Assembly: GCA_023399295.1 (NCBI GenBank)
Contig: JAEWQF010000044.1
Coordinates: 1-36,814 of the forward strand
Length of the DNA stretch: 36,814 nucleotides
DNA from: Bacteroidota bacterium
GTDB lineage: Bacteria; Bacteroidota; Bacteroidia; Bacteroidales; Dysgonomonadaceae
Reading direction: 5' to 3'
The position numbers and the translations under genes are program-made. This document shows, piece by piece, positions 22,813 to 31,175 of the stretch; position 1 is the first letter of the stretch, and the number at the start of each line of letters is the position of its first letter. Under the pieces are notes generated by a model. The model ran no database searches. It had not been told where the DNA came from and saw only the letters and a list, made by a program, of their open reading frames with translations.

Positions 22813-25800
22813 ATGACCACAATCATGAAACAAATACAATCCATTCTTCTTTCGCTTTTCCTCCTCTCTTCATCGGGCTTGTTGCAAGCCGGGTCGGGTG
22901 TCACCGCCTCGCGGGTGAACGGGAACCTTTCGCACAACTCGGTGTGGGTGATGATGCAAGACAGCAGGGGCGTGATGTGGATAGGTACCAAGGAGGGGCT
23001 GAACAGCTACAACGGATACAACAACAGCATCTACAAACATGACCTCAACGATTCACTTTCCATCGGCAACAGCTTTATTCGTGCACTCTATGAAGTAAAC
23101 CCCGGAAAGGAGTTGTGGGTTGGCACCGACGAGGGGCTCTATCTCTGCGACATGCAACGGGGTCACTTCTCCCGCTTCACGAAATCAACAGCTGGAGGCA
23201 GAGAGATCAACGGTACCGTGAATGCGATTGTGCAACTTCGCGACGAGTTGTGGATCTCTGAAGTAAATGTAGGCATCTACCGGTACAACCTGACCAAAGG
23301 CACTATGAAGCTCTATCCTACGGAGAGGTACCACTGGAATTTGGCCATAGACCACCATGGCGGCATCTGGGCCACCTCGTTCGAAGGAGGCGTCTATCGC
23401 TACGATGAACAACAGGATAAATTTCTGATCACCGCAGTAAACAATGAAGGAATCAACAACGATGATTACGAAACCCGTTCCTTCTACAACGACATTCAAA
23501 ATAACTGCATGTGGATCGGCACCCAGAACAAAGGGTTGATCCGATACGATTTCGAAACCAGAGAGTGGCGTGATTTTCAAATATCCGACGATCCGACGAC
23601 ACGATATGAGATCCTCGCCATCACGCAGTTTACACCCAACGAGCTGGCAGTAGGCACTGAGAACGGGTTCTTTTCTTTCAACACCATCTCACACAAATTC
23701 ACGAAGGAGGCAGACATACAATCCATCTTCTCACTGGTGCAGGACCGTGAGGGAGGGATCTGGATGGGCACCTATTATGATGGGGTGCATTATCTGCGAC
23801 CCGGCTACAAAGCGATCATCCAGCACCGTGTACCGGAATCACAGGGACGGGTGGTTTCTGCCTTTGTCAGCGACATGAGCGACCAGAACAAGATATGGAT
23901 CAGCGCCAGAGATGGCCTCGGGGGGTTGTGCCGTTACAACAAACTCACCGGCATGTATGAGGAGTTCGATCATCTGGTTCCATACGACAACATCAGGGAG
24001 CTCGCTTCCTTCGATGATGCCCTCTGGGTGGGTTTCTACTCCCATGGTCTGATGCGGATCGACAAAAACGGCAAGAGCCGTCTTTATGTCCACGACGACC
24101 GTGATTCCACCTCCCTGTTTCATAACGCGGTCTACTCCATCATGAAGTCATCGCAGGGAACCATCTACGTGGGCACCATCCTCGGTCTCGACATCTTCGA
24201 TCCGGTGAGTGAGACCTTTACCCGTGTGCCGGAGATCCAGAACACACGCGTCCACAGCATCTTGGAAGATCACCTGGGACTGATATGGATTGCCACTTAT
24301 CATCAGGGACTATATTGCTATAACCCGGCTACAGACGCCTGGCGATCCTACCGCTATCACCGCGCTCCCGGCGCGCTGCCCAGTGACAAGTTGATCTGTC
24401 TCTATCAGGACAATCAGGAACGGTTGTTCATCGGCACCGAGGGGGCAGGCATGTGCCAGTACAGCTACCAGACACAACACTTTGTGCCGGTATCCGATCA
24501 GATCTCCATTTCCACTGGGATCATCTGCTCCATAGAGGCCGATCACCAGGGAAATCTGTGGATCGGCAAGAGCAACGCCATCCACAAGATCGATCTCGAA
24601 ACAGGCATGGTGCAGGTACTTGAAGAGAGCGTGGGGATGATGGGGAACTATTACTCCTACAACAGTTCCTACGTCGACGAGGAGGGATTGCTCTACTTCG
24701 GGTATGCCGGAGGGTATGTAACAATCAACACCAAACTGCTAAATACCCACAAGGTTCCACCCCGTCTCATGATGACAAGCGTGAAGAATCATGAGAATCA
24801 GACGGAATATGACTTCCGTCATCCCATCACCATCGGCCCTCACAATCCCTCCATCAGCTTCAACTTTGTCGCTATCAGCTACAAGTTTCCGGCGCACAAC
24901 AAATATGCCTACTACCTGGAAGGACATGAAGCGGAGTGGTTCCACACGGTGAACGACAGGTCGGCCTCCTACATCAACCTGCCACCGGGAAAATATCAGT
25001 TTCATCTCAAAGCAGCAAACAGTGATGGTGTCTGGGCCGATGAATCCGAATGGATCACCATCCCCCTCACCGTGAAACAGGTGCTTTGGCAACGCAGCTA
25101 CATGATCGCACTATATGTGCTCATCCTGTTCACGATGATCTTCCTCCCTTTCTATCTCTCACGGAAGAAAGAGGAGAAGAAGCTGGAGAGCAAGATGGTG
25201 CTCTATCAGATGGAGAAGGACAACGAACTCTACGAACGTCAGATACAGTTCTTCACCAACATCATCCACGAGATACGTACACCGTTGAGTCTCATCAAGG
25301 CACCGCTTGAGAGCATCATGCAAACCATGCCGGTGAATCCCGAGTCGCATGAGAACCTGCAGGTAATGGAACGCAACGTGGAAAGAATGCATGCCCTGGC
25401 AGACCAACTGCTCGATTTCCGGAAAATCGAACAACACACCATCGTCTACAACTTCAAGCCGCACAACCTCACCCAGATCATCCGTCAGGTCAGCTACCGC
25501 TACAAGGCAGCGTGTCGCCTGCGCTCCATCGCGCTGGAGGTCTCGCTTCCCGATGAGCCGCTCATCTGCGAAGTCGACTCGGAAGCAATCACCAAGATCG
25601 TCAGCAACCTGCTCAGCAACGCGCTGAAGTACGCCGAAACGAAGATCAGGGTGCAACTCACCCAAAACGGGAAGGCGATCACCCTGGAGGTGATCAACGA
25701 CGGGAACACGATACCGGAAAAATACTGGGACAAGATCTTCCAACCCTTCTTCCAGGTGAACGACGACAAGGAGCTGTTGCGCAAGGAGGGGAGCGGCATC

Positions 25801-26814
25801 GGACTGGCGCTGGTGAAGTCGCTTGTCGACAAGCACAACAGCCAGATCAAGGTATTCAGCGATACCGATCAGACCGTTTTCACGGTTACCATCCCCTACG
25901 TAAGTTCTGCATCCAATCCCTCCAGACTCGAGGATGACCTGCTCGACGGCAATCAGATCCATGCCGATGAAACGGAGAATGACGACAACTATCAGGAGGA
26001 GAAGAAGGAGTTTGCAAACACCCTGCTGATCGTGGAAGATAACCTGGAAATGCTCAATTTCCTTCAGAACAACTTCTCCCGTCACTACAACGTGATGACA
26101 GCCCGCAACGGGAACGAAGCATTGGCCCGCCTGGAAGAAAACACCATCATCGATGTCATCATCACCGATATCCTGATGCCCGAGATGGATGGCATTGCGC
26201 TCTGCAAGGCGATCCGCTCCATGACCATGTTCTGCCACATACCCATCATCCTGCTCACGGCACAGACCGACATACGTTCCAAGACCGAGGGGCTCGACTA
26301 CGGTGCCGACGTGTTCATCGAGAAACCCTTCTCACTCGAGTTCCTGAAAGCACAGGTAGCCAGCATCATCAAGAACCGCACCCAGCTGAAAGAGATTTTT
26401 ACCACCTCTCCCTTCATCCCGCCACAAAGCATCGCGCACAACACCTGCGACATCGAGTTTCTCACCAGGATCAACAAGATCATAATGCACAACCTCTCCG
26501 AATCGGGCAACCTGATCGAGACCCTGGCGCACGACATGGCATTGAGCCGCTCCAGCCTGCACAAGAAGATCAAATCGATCTCGGGGATGACTCCCAACGA
26601 TTACATCCAACTCATACGGCTCAAGAAGGCGGCTGAACTGCTGAGCGGCAACGAGTACCAGATCAGTGAAATCGCTTACATCGTCGGGTTCAACAGCCCC
26701 TCCTATTTCGCCAAGTGCTTCAGCAACCAGTTTGGCATGCTCCCTCGCGACTTCGTCATCAAGACCAAAGAGAACCAACGAACAGACAACGAAGAACTGA
26801 ATGCGATGCTCTGA
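22813..26814 (+). CDS. Hybrid two-component system sensor/regulator (HTCS)
   Basis: A 1333-residue protein combining sensor, kinase, receiver and DNA-binding domains. The signal peptide is followed by a periplasmic two-component-regulator propeller (about 30-650, repeats such as DSRGVMWIGTKEGLNSYNGY, GLIWIATYHQGLYCYNP and GNLWIGKSN), a Y_Y_Y domain (about 655-755), one membrane span (about 762-783), and a HisKA domain with H819 in FFTNIIHEIRTPLSLIK. The HATPase domain shows NLLSNALKYA and GSGIGLALVKSL. The receiver has D1119 in ITDILMPEMDG, and an AraC-type HTH at about 1230-1320 ends in NSPSYFAKCFSNQFG. All phospho-relay residues are present. It probably senses a breakdown product of the ligand imported by the divergent susCD pair and activates it. 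The ATG at 22825 is an alternative start. Confidence 0.97.
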   Translation: MTTIMKQIQSILLSLFLLSSSGLLQAGSGVTASRVNGNLSHNSVWVMMQDSRGVMWIGTKEGLNSYNGYNNSIYKHDLNDSLSIGNSFIRALYEVNPGKELWVGTDEGLYLCDMQRGHFSRFTKSTAGGREINGTVNAIVQLRDELWISEVNVGIYRYNLTKGTMKLYPTERYHWNLAIDHHGGIWATSFEGGVYRYDEQQDKFLITAVNNEGINNDDYETRSFYNDIQNNCMWIGTQNKGLIRYDFETREWRDFQISDDPTTRYEILAITQFTPNELAVGTENGFFSFNTISHKFTKEADIQSIFSLVQDREGGIWMGTYYDGVHYLRPGYKAIIQHRVPESQGRVVSAFVSDMSDQNKIWISARDGLGGLCRYNKLTGMYEEFDHLVPYDNIRELASFDDALWVGFYSHGLMRIDKNGKSRLYVHDDRDSTSLFHNAVYSIMKSSQGTIYVGTILGLDIFDPVSETFTRVPEIQNTRVHSILEDHLGLIWIATYHQGLYCYNPATDAWRSYRYHRAPGALPSDKLICLYQDNQERLFIGTEGAGMCQYSYQTQHFVPVSDQISISTGIICSIEADHQGNLWIGKSNAIHKIDLETGMVQVLEESVGMMGNYYSYNSSYVDEEGLLYFGYAGGYVTINTKLLNTHKVPPRLMMTSVKNHENQTEYDFRHPITIGPHNPSISFNFVAISYKFPAHNKYAYYLEGHEAEWFHTVNDRSASYINLPPGKYQFHLKAANSDGVWADESEWITIPLTVKQVLWQRSYMIALYVLILFTMIFLPFYLSRKKEEKKLESKMVLYQMEKDNELYERQIQFFTNIIHEIRTPLSLIKAPLESIMQTMPVNPESHENLQVMERNVERMHALADQLLDFRKIEQHTIVYNFKPHNLTQIIRQVSYRYKAACRLRSIALEVSLPDEPLICEVDSEAITKIVSNLLSNALKYAETKIRVQLTQNGKAITLEVINDGNTIPEKYWDKIFQPFFQVNDDKELLRKEGSGIGLALVKSLVDKHNSQIKVFSDTDQTVFTVTIPYVSSASNPSRLEDDLLDGNQIHADETENDDNYQEEKKEFANTLLIVEDNLEMLNFLQNNFSRHYNVMTARNGNEALARLEENTIIDVIITDILMPEMDGIALCKAIRSMTMFCHIPIILLTAQTDIRSKTEGLDYGADVFIEKPFSLEFLKAQVASIIKNRTQLKEIFTTSPFIPPQSIAHNTCDIEFLTRINKIIMHNLSESGNLIETLAHDMALSRSSLHKKIKSISGMTPNDYIQLIRLKKAAELLSGNEYQISEIAYIVGFNSPSYFAKCFSNQFGMLPRDFVIKTKENQRTDNEELNAML

Positions 26815-26834
26815 TTAACTGTTGGCTGTTAACT
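26814..26834. repeat. Heptamer repeat, 3 units, at the end of pflA
   Basis: ATTAACT, GTTGGCT and GTTAACT span the 3' end of pflA, providing its stop codon and last six residues (QLTANS), and touch the stop codon of the convergent sensor gene. Confidence 0.55.
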
Positions 26835-27531
26835 GAAATATCTCCTTTGCCCGCTCCAGCCTTTCGGGCGACAGCTCCGGTGTCCCCTCCAGGCGGTAGG
26901 GCAACCCCATCTGCTCGTACTTGTGGCTGCCCATGGTGTGGTAAGGCAGCAGCTCCACCTTCCCGATGCAGCGGTAGGGCTTTAGAAAGTCCGCCAGCTG
27001 CTGCAGTCGCCGGTCGTCATCTGTCCATCCCGGCACCACCACGTGGCGGATCCAGGCGGGAATCTGTTTCTCTTCCAGGTAATCGAGGCAGCGCAGCGTG
27101 TTGGTGATCTTCGCACCCGTCAGTTCCTTGTGCTGCTGTGGATCGATCGTCTTCACGTCGAGCAGCACCAGGTCCGCCGCATCCAGCGCCTCCCGCACTA
27201 CAGGCGACCAGAGCGCTCCCGAGGTGTCCAGCGCTGTGTGGATCCCCTTCTGGCGGCAGAGCAGGAAGAAGTCGCGTACGAACTCAGCCTGCATCAGAGG
27301 CTCACCGCCCGTCACCGTAACGCCCCCCTTGGCGATGAAGCTCTTGTAACGCATCACCTCCTCCAACAGCTCCTGAGGTGTCATCTGGTAGCAACCACTC
27401 CCCTTCTCCCAAGTGTCCGGGTTGTGGCAGTAGAGGCAACGCAGCGGGCAGCCCTGCAGGAATACCACGAAGCGTATCCCGGGGCCGTCCACCGTACCAA
27501 AGCTCTCCAAAGAATGAATGTTTCCTACCAT
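26815..27531 (-). CDS. pflA: Pyruvate formate-lyase activating enzyme
   Basis: A 238-residue radical SAM protein that forms the glycyl radical on pyruvate formate-lyase using S-adenosylmethionine and a [4Fe-4S] cluster. The cluster-binding motif CPLRCLYC has cysteines at 28, 32 and 35. The N-terminus GNIHSLESFGTVDGPGIRFV and the region GGVTVTGGEPLMQAEFV are typical of PflA. Length is normal. It is the last gene of a focA-pflB-pflA set on the minus strand, about 180 bp after pflB with a heptamer array between. The last six residues are encoded by repeat units, so the C-terminus may vary between strains. Confidence 0.96.
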   Translation of the reverse strand: MVGNIHSLESFGTVDGPGIRFVVFLQGCPLRCLYCHNPDTWEKGSGCYQMTPQELLEEVMRYKSFIAKGGVTVTGGEPLMQAEFVRDFFLLCRQKGIHTALDTSGALWSPVVREALDAADLVLLDVKTIDPQQHKELTGAKITNTLRCLDYLEEKQIPAWIRHVVVPGWTDDDRRLQQLADFLKPYRCIGKVELLPYHTMGSHKYEQMGLPYRLEGTPELSPERLERAKEIFQLTANS

Positions 27532-27601
27532 TTTCTTTTCATAACCGAGTCGCTGACAGGTCAGGGAATAAGTGCAGACAAGAAAACATTCCCTCTCTGA
27601 A

Positions 27602-27720
27602 AGCTAAAAGCCATAAGTCATAAGCCATAAGTCATAAGCCATAAGTCATAAGCTATAAGTTGAAAGTTGAAAGCTTAAAGCTAACAGCTAATAGCTTACA
27701 GCTTAAAACTTACAGCTTCT
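27602..27720. repeat. Heptamer tandem array between pflB and pflA, 17 units
   Basis: Seventeen gapless units (AGCCATA and AGTCATA alternating, then AGTTGAA, AGCTTAA, AGCTAAC, AGCTTAC) run from the spacer across the pflB stop codon into its last codons. The regular AGCCATA/AGTCATA alternation looks like a 14-bp higher-order unit copied three times. Confidence 0.92.
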
Positions 27721-29950
27721 TATTAATCGTCCTCGAAATCACATCCAGCTGCTGCTCGCGTGTCAGCTTCACAAAGTTCACCGCATAGCCCGACACACGG
27801 ATCGTCAGTTGCGGGTAGTTCTCCGGATGCGCCATCGCATCCAACAGCAGCTCCTTGTCGAAGACGTTCACATTCAGGTGCTGCCCGCCGTCGGCGGTGA
27901 AGTAGCCATCGAGGAGACCCACCAGGTTCGAGACCCTGTGCTCCTGCTCCTTGCCCAGCGATCCCGGCGAGACGGCAAAGGTGTAAGAGATGCCGTCGTG
28001 CGCATGCTGGAAGGGCAGCTTCGCCACCGAGGCCAGTGCCGCCACGGCACCCTTCTTGTCGCGGCCGTTCATCGGGTTGGCACCCGGAGCGAAGGGCTCG
28101 CCGGCAGGACGTCCGTCGGGTGTGGCACCCGTCTTCTTGCCATAGACCACGTTCGAGGTGATCGTCAGAATCGACTGTGTCGGCTTCGCGTTGCGATAGG
28201 TCTCGTGCTGACGGAGGTAACCCATGAACTTGCGGGTGATCTCCACCGCGATCTGGTCGGTGCGGTCGTCGTTGTTACCAAAGGGCACATACTCCCCTTC
28301 CCGCTCAAAGTCCACGGCGATGCCCCGTTCGTCGCGGATCACCTTCACCCGTGTGTCACGGATGGCCGCCAGCGAGTCCGCCACGATCGAGAGACCCGCA
28401 ATGCCGGTCGCCCTGATCCGTTCCACGTCCCCATCGTGCAGCGCCATCTCGAATGCCTCATAGGCATACTTGTCGTGCATGTAATGGATCACCTTCAACG
28501 CGTTCACATAGACCTTCGCCAGCCAGCGCATCGAGAGATCGAACTTCTCCATCACCTCCTCATAGTGGAGGTACTCCGAGGTGATCGCCTCGTAGCGAGG
28601 AGCCACCTGTGCGCCCGACTTCTCGTCGCGACCGCCGTTGATGGCGTAGAGGAGGCACTTGGCCAGGTTGGCTCGTGCACCGAAGAGCTGCATCTGCTTG
28701 CCAATCTTCATCGGTGACACGCAGCAGGCGATGCCGTAGTCGTCACCATAGTCGGGACGCATCAGGTCGTCGTTCTCATACTGTATCGCTGAGGTGTCAA
28801 CCGATACCTTCGCGCAGAAGCTTTTCCAACTCTCGGGGCTCTGCTGCGACCAGAGTACCGTCAGGTTGGGTTCTGGTGCGGGCCCCAGGTTGTAGAGCGT
28901 GTGCAGGTAACGGAAAGAGGTGCGTGTCACCAGCGTGCGGCCGTCCACGGTCTGTCCGCCCAGTGCCTCGGTCACCCACACCGGGTCGCCCGAGAAGAGC
29001 TCGTTGTAGTCGGGTGTGCGGAGGAAACGCACGATGCGCAGCTTGATGATCAGCTGATCCACCAGCTCCTGTGCTTCGCTCTCGGTGATCAGTCCCGCCT
29101 GTAGGTCCTTTTCGATGTAGATGTCGAGGAATGTTGACGTGCGACCGATCGACATGGCAGCGCCATCCTGATCCTTCACGGCAGCCAGGTAGGCGAAGTA
29201 GAGGAACTGTACCGCCTCGCGGCTGTCACGTGCAGGCTGGCTCACGTCGAAGTCGTAGCCGGTACACATCTTCTCGAACGCCTTGAGTGCCTTGATCTGC
29301 TCGCTCACCTCCTCGCGACTGCGGATGCTGTTCTCGGTGAACTCCTGGATGTCGAGTCGCTGCATGAAATCCTTGCGCTCCTCGATGAGTGCCGTGGTAC
29401 CGTAGAGCGGCACACGACGGTAGTCGCCGATGATGCGTCCCCGACCGTAGGCATCCGGCAGACCGGTGATGATACCCGACTTGCGTGCTGCCAGCATCTC
29501 GTCGTTGTATGCCGAGAAGACCCCCTCGTTGTGGGTCTTGCGGTAGCGCGTGTAGATTTCTTTTGTCACCGGATCCAGCTGGAAGCCGTAGGCGTTGAGT
29601 GCATTCTCCACCATGCGGATGCCTCCCTTGGGAAAGATGCCACGCTTGAGCGGCGCATCGGTCTGCAGTCCTACTACCACCTCGTTCTCCCTGTCGATGT
29701 AACCCGGCCCGTAGCTGTCGATCTGCTGCGGCAGCTTCGTCTCCGCGTCATAGACTCCTTTGGCCTGTTCCTCCTTGAACATCTCCGTCAGCCTGTCCCA
29801 CACCTTCTGAGTCCGCTCAGTAGAGGGCTGCAGGAAGGTGTCGTCCCCCTCGTAAGGCGTATAGTTGTTCATGATGAAGTCCCTCACGTTGATCTCTTTC
29901 TTCCAAAGCTCCCCGCGGAACCCTTCCCATGCGTTTTGATTCTTTACCAT
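27710..29950 (-). CDS. pflB: Pyruvate formate-lyase (formate C-acetyltransferase)
   Basis: A 746-residue glycyl-radical enzyme that splits pyruvate with CoA into acetyl-CoA and formate during anaerobic growth; cytosolic. The active-site pair C409-C410 is in YGIACCVSPM, and the radical glycine G721 is in RVSGYAV near the C-terminus. The segment GKKTGATPDGRPAGEPFAPG is also diagnostic. Full length for the family. It lies between focA and pflA. The 3' end overlaps a heptamer array. Confidence 0.98.
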   Translation of the reverse strand: MVKNQNAWEGFRGELWKKEINVRDFIMNNYTPYEGDDTFLQPSTERTQKVWDRLTEMFKEEQAKGVYDAETKLPQQIDSYGPGYIDRENEVVVGLQTDAPLKRGIFPKGGIRMVENALNAYGFQLDPVTKEIYTRYRKTHNEGVFSAYNDEMLAARKSGIITGLPDAYGRGRIIGDYRRVPLYGTTALIEERKDFMQRLDIQEFTENSIRSREEVSEQIKALKAFEKMCTGYDFDVSQPARDSREAVQFLYFAYLAAVKDQDGAAMSIGRTSTFLDIYIEKDLQAGLITESEAQELVDQLIIKLRIVRFLRTPDYNELFSGDPVWVTEALGGQTVDGRTLVTRTSFRYLHTLYNLGPAPEPNLTVLWSQQSPESWKSFCAKVSVDTSAIQYENDDLMRPDYGDDYGIACCVSPMKIGKQMQLFGARANLAKCLLYAINGGRDEKSGAQVAPRYEAITSEYLHYEEVMEKFDLSMRWLAKVYVNALKVIHYMHDKYAYEAFEMALHDGDVERIRATGIAGLSIVADSLAAIRDTRVKVIRDERGIAVDFEREGEYVPFGNNDDRTDQIAVEITRKFMGYLRQHETYRNAKPTQSILTITSNVVYGKKTGATPDGRPAGEPFAPGANPMNGRDKKGAVAALASVAKLPFQHAHDGISYTFAVSPGSLGKEQEHRVSNLVGLLDGYFTADGGQHLNVNVFDKELLLDAMAHPENYPQLTIRVSGYAVNFVKLTREQQLDVISRTINKKL

Positions 29951-29956
29951 AATATC

Positions 29957-29996
29957 TATGTTAATATGTTGTTATGTTAGTATGTTAGTATGTTAT
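29957..29996. repeat. Octamer tandem array, 5 units
   Basis: TATGTTAA, TATGTTGT, TATGTTAG, TATGTTAG and TATGTTAT, a rotation of the GTTAGTAT unit, begin 6 bp before (upstream of) the pflB start codon. Ten bases later the long heptamer array starts, repeating the order seen at 9686-9814. Confidence 0.8.
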
Positions 29997-30006
29997 ACGT
30001 TTGTAA

Positions 30007-30181
30007 GTTTGATGTTCTTGGTTTGTGGTTTTTAGTTTGGGGTTCTTAGTTTGATGTTTGTGGTTCGTAGTTTGATGTTCGTAGCTTATAGCTTATAACT
30101 TATTACTTATCGCTTACTACTTATTGCTTATAACTTATAGCTTATTGCTTATTGCTAATTACTTACCGCTTACCGCTTAAA
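30007..30181. repeat. Long heptamer tandem array, about 25 units, focA-pflB spacer
   Basis: One continuous 7-bp phase can be followed for 175 bp. Units of GTTTGAT, GTTCGTA and GTTTGTG type (30007-30083) change to GCTTATA, ACTTATT, GCTTATT and GCTTACC types (30084-30181). The last units lie within focA and encode its stop codon and the preceding SGKR. It is the longest array in the window. Confidence 0.92.
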
Positions 30182-30951
30182 AACAAATACCCATACACCA
30201 TTCCCACCAGTCCCATGCCACCGACGATGTTGCCCAGTGTGGCCGGGATCAGGTTCTGCAGGATGAAGGCGCCCCATGTGATCTCCGCACCGGTATAGAC
30301 TGCCGCCGGGAGAAAGAACATGTTGGCGATCGAGTGTTCGTAGCCCAGCGTGACAAAGAGCATCACCGGAATCCATATTCCAATTGCCTTACCGGCGATA
30401 TCCTTGCCCGCGAAGCCCATCAGCATGCCGAGACAGACCAGCCAGTTGGCGCCGATCCCCTTCACGAAGACCGGCCAGAACGCCTGGTTCACCTTCGCGT
30501 CGGCAAGATGATGAAGGTACGATTGCCAGGGCTCCTTGTCGAGCATTCCCACATGGGCGGAGAGCAGCCAGGCCACCAGTTGCGCACCGAAGAAGTTGAA
30601 GAGGTAGGAAATCAGCAGCAGGGCAGTTACACGTCCAATCTTCAGCTCCCTGCGCAACAGCGGGAAGCCAAAGCCGGCACAGTCGCTGGTGAAGAGATCA
30701 GCCCCTGTGACGGAGACCATGATCAACCCGATGGGGAAAAGTGCTCCCGCGGCGAACTTCACCAGGCCCGGGTTGGCTGCCGCCACACCCGGCATGCCGC
30801 CCGCCACCATCACCGTCAGCAATCCGCCGAAGGCGATGAAGGCCCCACCCAGCACCGCCATCAGGGCGAACTGCGGGAAAGGCCGCTTCTCTTTCTCAAT
30901 GGCCGCCCGTCTGAACGCGTCGGCAGCCTCCGTAGGAGTCAAATAGTTCAT
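30163..30951 (-). CDS. focA: Formate/nitrite channel (FocA family)
   Basis: A 262-residue six-span membrane protein of the FNT family that moves formate across the inner membrane. Recognisable blocks are VTGADLFTSDCAG (the Omega-loop region), YLFNFFGAQLVAWLL, GIGANWLVCLGMLMGF, GYEHSIANMFFLP with the pore histidine at H206, and NLIPATLGNIVGG. Length and order match the family. It precedes pflB on the same strand, so formate made by PflB can leave the cell. A promoter is visible about 95 bp upstream. The C-terminal SGKR is encoded by repeat units. Confidence 0.96.
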   Translation of the reverse strand: MNYLTPTEAADAFRRAAIEKEKRPFPQFALMAVLGGAFIAFGGLLTVMVAGGMPGVAAANPGLVKFAAGALFPIGLIMVSVTGADLFTSDCAGFGFPLLRRELKIGRVTALLLISYLFNFFGAQLVAWLLSAHVGMLDKEPWQSYLHHLADAKVNQAFWPVFVKGIGANWLVCLGMLMGFAGKDIAGKAIGIWIPVMLFVTLGYEHSIANMFFLPAAVYTGAEITWGAFILQNLIPATLGNIVGGMGLVGMVYGYLFLSGKR

Positions 30952-31049
30952 GCTTGTAACAACCTAAAACAGAGCCGGGGAATAGCCTAAAACAAACCGA
31001 TCCGAACCGGTGATCCGGACCCTCCACCGTGATCTTGTTAAACTGAATG

Positions 31050-31081
31050 CAAAGATACGAAACTCTACCCGATTAAGGAAA
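31050..31081 (-). promoter_or_regulatory. Promoter of the focA-pflB-pflA operon
   Basis: On the minus strand TATCTTTG (31050-31057) fits TAnnTTTG exactly, with TTTC (31078-31081) 20 bp upstream as the -33 box. Transcription would start near 31043, a leader of about 92 nt. Confidence 0.6.
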
Positions 31082-31108
31082 TATTTCCATAATAATTCTC
31101 ACACAAAA

Positions 31109-31134
31109 AAACGCCCGGATCACTCCGGACGTTT
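31109..31134 (-). terminator. Rho-independent terminator of the lipoprotein gene
   Basis: On the minus strand AAACGTCCGG pairs with CCGGGCGTTT (10-bp stem with one U-G pair, 6-nt loop) and is followed by a T run. It lies 42 bp after the stop codon of the lipoprotein gene and shares its core with the hairpin at 17543-17568. Confidence 0.8.
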
Positions 31135-31175
31135 CAAGATCATCCTGTCAGCAGGACTTGGTTCCCTCAATTGGC

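Noticed and set aside
25159..26238. A 359-codon open frame on the minus strand within the hybrid sensor gene
   Set aside because: Antisense to the kinase and receiver domains of a clear protein; no signal, start or family evidence.
9686..30181. The repeat arrays as CRISPR
   Set aside because: Units are 7 or 8 bp with no unique spacers and no cas genes, so they are simple tandem repeats.
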